Shown piece by piece: positions 62,572 through 64,000 of a stretch of DNA of 64,000 nt. The DNA lies in NCBI GenBank assembly GCA_019459145.1, contig JAIBEK010000042.1, positions 56,383 to 120,382 of the forward strand, given 5' to 3'. The stretch comes from Arenimonas sp. (lineage in GTDB: Bacteria; Pseudomonadota; Alphaproteobacteria; Rhizobiales; Rhizobiaceae). Position 1 is the first letter of the stretch; the number at the start of each line of letters is the position of its first letter. The position numbers and the translations under genes are program-made. The notes beneath the pieces were generated by a model, which ran no database searches, was not told where the DNA came from, and saw nothing but the letters and a program-made list of their open reading frames with translations.

Positions 62572-63018
62572 CTATCGAATCTTTTTTAGCCGTTCGGTGA
62601 ACCACTCGATGTCCGTTTGCCCGTCTACTTTGACGTTGAACCACGACGCTCTGTCCACCCTTCCGGACATACTAAAATACTCGCACTTAGAAACGTCGCG
62701 TAGCATGGTGCCATAGGCGTTTGGAGCATCATATTCGATTAGCAGACTAAACTCGGTCGGCTTTGCCGTTCCGGAATCAAAATCTCTGAGCTGCGCTTCG
62801 AGAAGAGCGCCATCGTGGCCATGCGCGATCAGCTTCGCCTTCACCTCATCTCGTGTATTCAGTTCAGTGGACCGGCTGGTCAGTTCGATGCGCTCGTAGC
62901 TGGATGGCGAGCGCAAACGCTTCTTCAGCGTCTCTTCGCACGCGACGACCAGCTCTGAATCGAAAAAATTGCAGCCGCCGAGAAAAACCATTGGAATTAA
63001 ATAGATAGCCTTTTTCAT
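62572..63018 (-). CDS. Hypothetical prophage-encoded lipoprotein
   Basis: A 148-residue protein I do not recognise. The N terminus MKKAIYLIPMVFLGGC is a lipoprotein signal with lipobox L-G-G-C (Cys about residue 16). The mature part starts NFFDSELVVACEETLKKRLRSPSSYERIE, resembling small secreted proteins with an L-x-SPS motif, and ends with a basic KKIR. Its ATG overlaps the repressor stop (ATGA), so it is translated from the lysogenic transcript. A lysogeny-conversion or superinfection-exclusion role is a guess from that context. Confidence 0.8.
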   Translation of the reverse strand: MKKAIYLIPMVFLGGCNFFDSELVVACEETLKKRLRSPSSYERIELTSRSTELNTRDEVKAKLIAHGHDGALLEAQLRDFDSGTAKPTEFSLLIEYDAPNAYGTMLRDVSKCEYFSMSGRVDRASWFNVKVDGQTDIEWFTERLKKIR

Positions 63019-63722
63019 ATGGACCTCCCAAACCATACAACGCGACCGGAAACGCGGACGAATTCGGCCTCCGAGGCCGGCACGTCCTCGTGGGGGTAAA
63101 GGGCGTTGTCGCTGATGAGGCGGAGCGCGCCGCTCATCAGGATATGGATGCGCTTGATCAGCAGGCGGTTGCCGACGACCAGGACATAGATCGCATTGTC
63201 GATGATGTCGTTGATCGAGGTGTCGACGAGGGCGATGTCGCCGTCGCGGATGGTCGGCTCCATGCTGTCGCCGCGAATGTTGAGGAGCCGCACGGCGGCC
63301 GGGTTGATGCCCTTGCGGCGCAGCCAACGCGTTTGAAACGCAACAAAATCAAGCGCCTGCTCATTGTCGACCAGGGCACCATTGCCGGCCGACGCCGCGC
63401 CGGTGCGGCGTGGTATGAAATTCAGATATGGCATCACAGACGTATGGGCTTGAGCGCCGTGCGCTGATGCGACGGTTCCATACATAACCCAATCCAAGCT
63501 CTTTCCGGCTGCCTTCGCCAATCGTTCAATACCGAATAAATTCGGCTTCGAAGCGCCGTCACGCCAGCGCGCGAGCTGCTCATCTGTTACGCCGGCGACT
63601 TCCCCCGCCTTGCGGAGAGTGCCGACCGAATCAATCAACAGGCCGAGCCTCTGTCCAAAGTCATCAGTGTATCCGGGAACATAGGTGGAAACTGACTTTC
63701 CGCCTTCGCTTGCCTTGGCCAT
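63015..63722 (-). CDS. Phage repressor, XRE-type HTH with LexA-like S24 domain
   Basis: A CI/C-type repressor of 235 residues. The N-terminal HTH is LRKAGEVAGVTDEQLARWRDGASKPNLFGIERLAKAAGKSLDWV. The C-terminal S24 peptidase-like domain has the serine in RGDSMEPTIRDGDIALVD and the lysine in NRLLIKRI, so self-cleavage on DNA damage is possible. ATG 63722 is preferred because AGGGG lies just upstream; ATG 63737 is the alternative. It is divergent from the ner-like gene and coupled to the downstream lipoprotein. Confidence 0.93.
   Translation of the reverse strand: MAKASEGGKSVSTYVPGYTDDFGQRLGLLIDSVGTLRKAGEVAGVTDEQLARWRDGASKPNLFGIERLAKAAGKSLDWVMYGTVASAHGAQAHTSVMPYLNFIPRRTGAASAGNGALVDNEQALDFVAFQTRWLRRKGINPAAVRLLNIRGDSMEPTIRDGDIALVDTSINDIIDNAIYVLVVGNRLLIKRIHILMSGALRLISDNALYPHEDVPASEAEFVRVSGRVVWFGRSI
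63531..63546. promoter_or_regulatory. Intragenic repressor-type palindrome O3
   Basis: ACCGAATAAATTCGGC inside the repressor gene matches the two intergenic sites (shared core CCGAA-N-AAATTCG) except at its last base. Confidence 0.5.
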
Positions 63723-63754
63723 CGATCCCCTATCCATCAGAAAAATAACAACAA

Positions 63755-63770
63755 ACCGAACAAATTCGGT
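63755..63770. promoter_or_regulatory. Repressor operator candidate O2
   Basis: Perfect inverted repeat ACCGAA-CAAA-TTCGGT, 33 bp upstream of the repressor start, well placed to control repressor expression. Confidence 0.75.
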
Positions 63771-63808
63771 GACGGCGTAAAAAGTCGAGGTGGAAACGAA
63801 TTTATACG

Positions 63809-63836
63809 TTGATGACCGAAAAAATTCGACTACACT
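63809..63836 (+). promoter_or_regulatory. Candidate early promoter for the ner-like gene, with operator O1 in the spacer
   Basis: TTGATG (63809-63814) and TACACT (63831-63836) are 16 bp apart. The spacer is exactly ACCGAAAAAATTCGAC (63815-63830), an imperfect copy of the O2 palindrome, so a bound repressor would block the polymerase. The ner-like start is 70 bp downstream. Confidence 0.65.
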
Positions 63837-63906
63837 AGTTCACGCAACAGGTTGAACACCGACACACACAAACCGGTCGCTCCAACGACCGATTTACGGA
63901 GCCATC

Positions 63907-64000
63907 ATGAACACCACAGCCAAGTGGGATCGACACCAAATCAACGCCGAGATCCGGCGTCGCGGTATGACCCTCACCGGGATCGCCCGCGACGCCGGCC
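63907..64000 (+). CDS. ner: Ner-like (Nlp family) phage DNA-binding protein, 3'-truncated by window edge
   Basis: Only the first 31 codons are present: MNTTAKWDRHQINAEIRRRG then MTLTGIARDAG. The W-x-R-x-x-I-x-A-x-I-R-x-R-G-x-(T/S)-L-x-x-(I/L)-A-R pattern is that of Ner/Nlp winged-helix proteins, which in Mu switch off early and repressor promoters. ACGGAG lies upstream of the ATG. Position opposite the repressor supports the call; in Mu the next genes are the transposase A and B proteins. Confidence 0.8.
   Translation, partial: MNTTAKWDRHQINAEIRRRGMTLTGIARDAG

Larger units (their letters stand above)
62420..64000. mobile_element. Probable left end of a Mu-like transposable prophage (continues beyond window)
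   Basis: Gene order and orientation match the left end of Mu-type phages: terminal repeats, a minus-strand S24 repressor, and a divergent Ner-like protein, after which transposase genes would come. The host sequence changes after the GC-rich hairpins upstream of dapF. A TG dinucleotide at 62420 before the CGGGAA array is one possible terminus, but the exact boundary is not resolved. No transposase is visible because the window stops. Confidence 0.7.

Noticed and set aside
62350..62589. A 79-codon plus-strand frame upstream of the prophage lipoprotein
   Set aside because: No ribosome-binding site or similarity; it crosses the hairpin region and the CGGGAA array.

Overview
The window looks like 64 kb of a Rhizobiaceae (Rhizobium/Agrobacterium-type alphaproteobacterium) main chromosome, close to the replication origin. 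The rho-mnmE-mnmG-rsmG-parA-parB//holA-lptE-leuS order, two parS sites, the DUF1013 regulator TrcR, a 1,595-residue NAD-glutamate dehydrogenase and a gbpR/chvE-gguABC locus all fit that family. The genus cannot be fixed from sequence alone. No rRNA, tRNA, CRISPR array or insertion-sequence transposase was seen.

Layout. 1-6670: rho (5' end outside the window), then the tRNA-modification genes mnmE and mnmG, rsmG and the partition genes parA-parB, tightly packed. One ParB-binding palindrome overlaps the mnmE stop codon and a second lies inside the first codons of rsmG. 6676-10874: holA, lptE and leuS on the other strand. 11079-17620: yggS, propionyl-CoA synthetase, trcR, acetyl-CoA synthetase, a secreted nuclease and an SDHAF4-like factor. 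17729-23651: htpX, rsmB, a heparinase II/III-family protein and purH. 23704-35152: an MFS transporter, gdhB, pdxY, carbonic anhydrase, a lytic transglycosylase, asd, a GNAT acetyltransferase and a DUF2794 protein.

35230-47107 is a sugar-acid catabolic island: the LysR regulator GbpR faces chvE (sugar-binding protein), followed by gguA-gguB (ABC transporter), gguC, an arabonate/galactonate-type dehydratase, an arabinose/galactose 1-dehydrogenase, an alpha-ketoglutarate-semialdehyde dehydrogenase, dgoK and dgoA. Together they describe uptake of L-arabinose/D-galactose-type sugars and oxidation to sugar acids, with two exits: to 2-oxoglutarate, or to pyruvate plus glyceraldehyde-3-phosphate.

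47176-62142: a UvrD-type helicase, a DUF1223 protein, acnA, the cytochrome c maturation genes ccmABCD-ccmG (with a palindromic repeat between ccmA and ccmB), a HigBA toxin-antitoxin pair with a self-overlapping promoter/operator, then DUF2585, yciB, ftsY, mtaB and dapF on the minus strand.

From about 62420 to the window end the DNA changes character. It holds four CGGGAA boxes exactly 10 bp apart, an orphan lipoprotein translationally coupled to a LexA-like (S24) phage repressor, three matching repressor-type palindromes, and the start of a divergent Ner-like DNA-binding protein. This is the order found at the left end of phage Mu (end - repressor - ner - transposase), so I interpret it as the left end of a Mu-like transposable prophage inserted upstream of dapF. 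The transposase itself would lie beyond the window.
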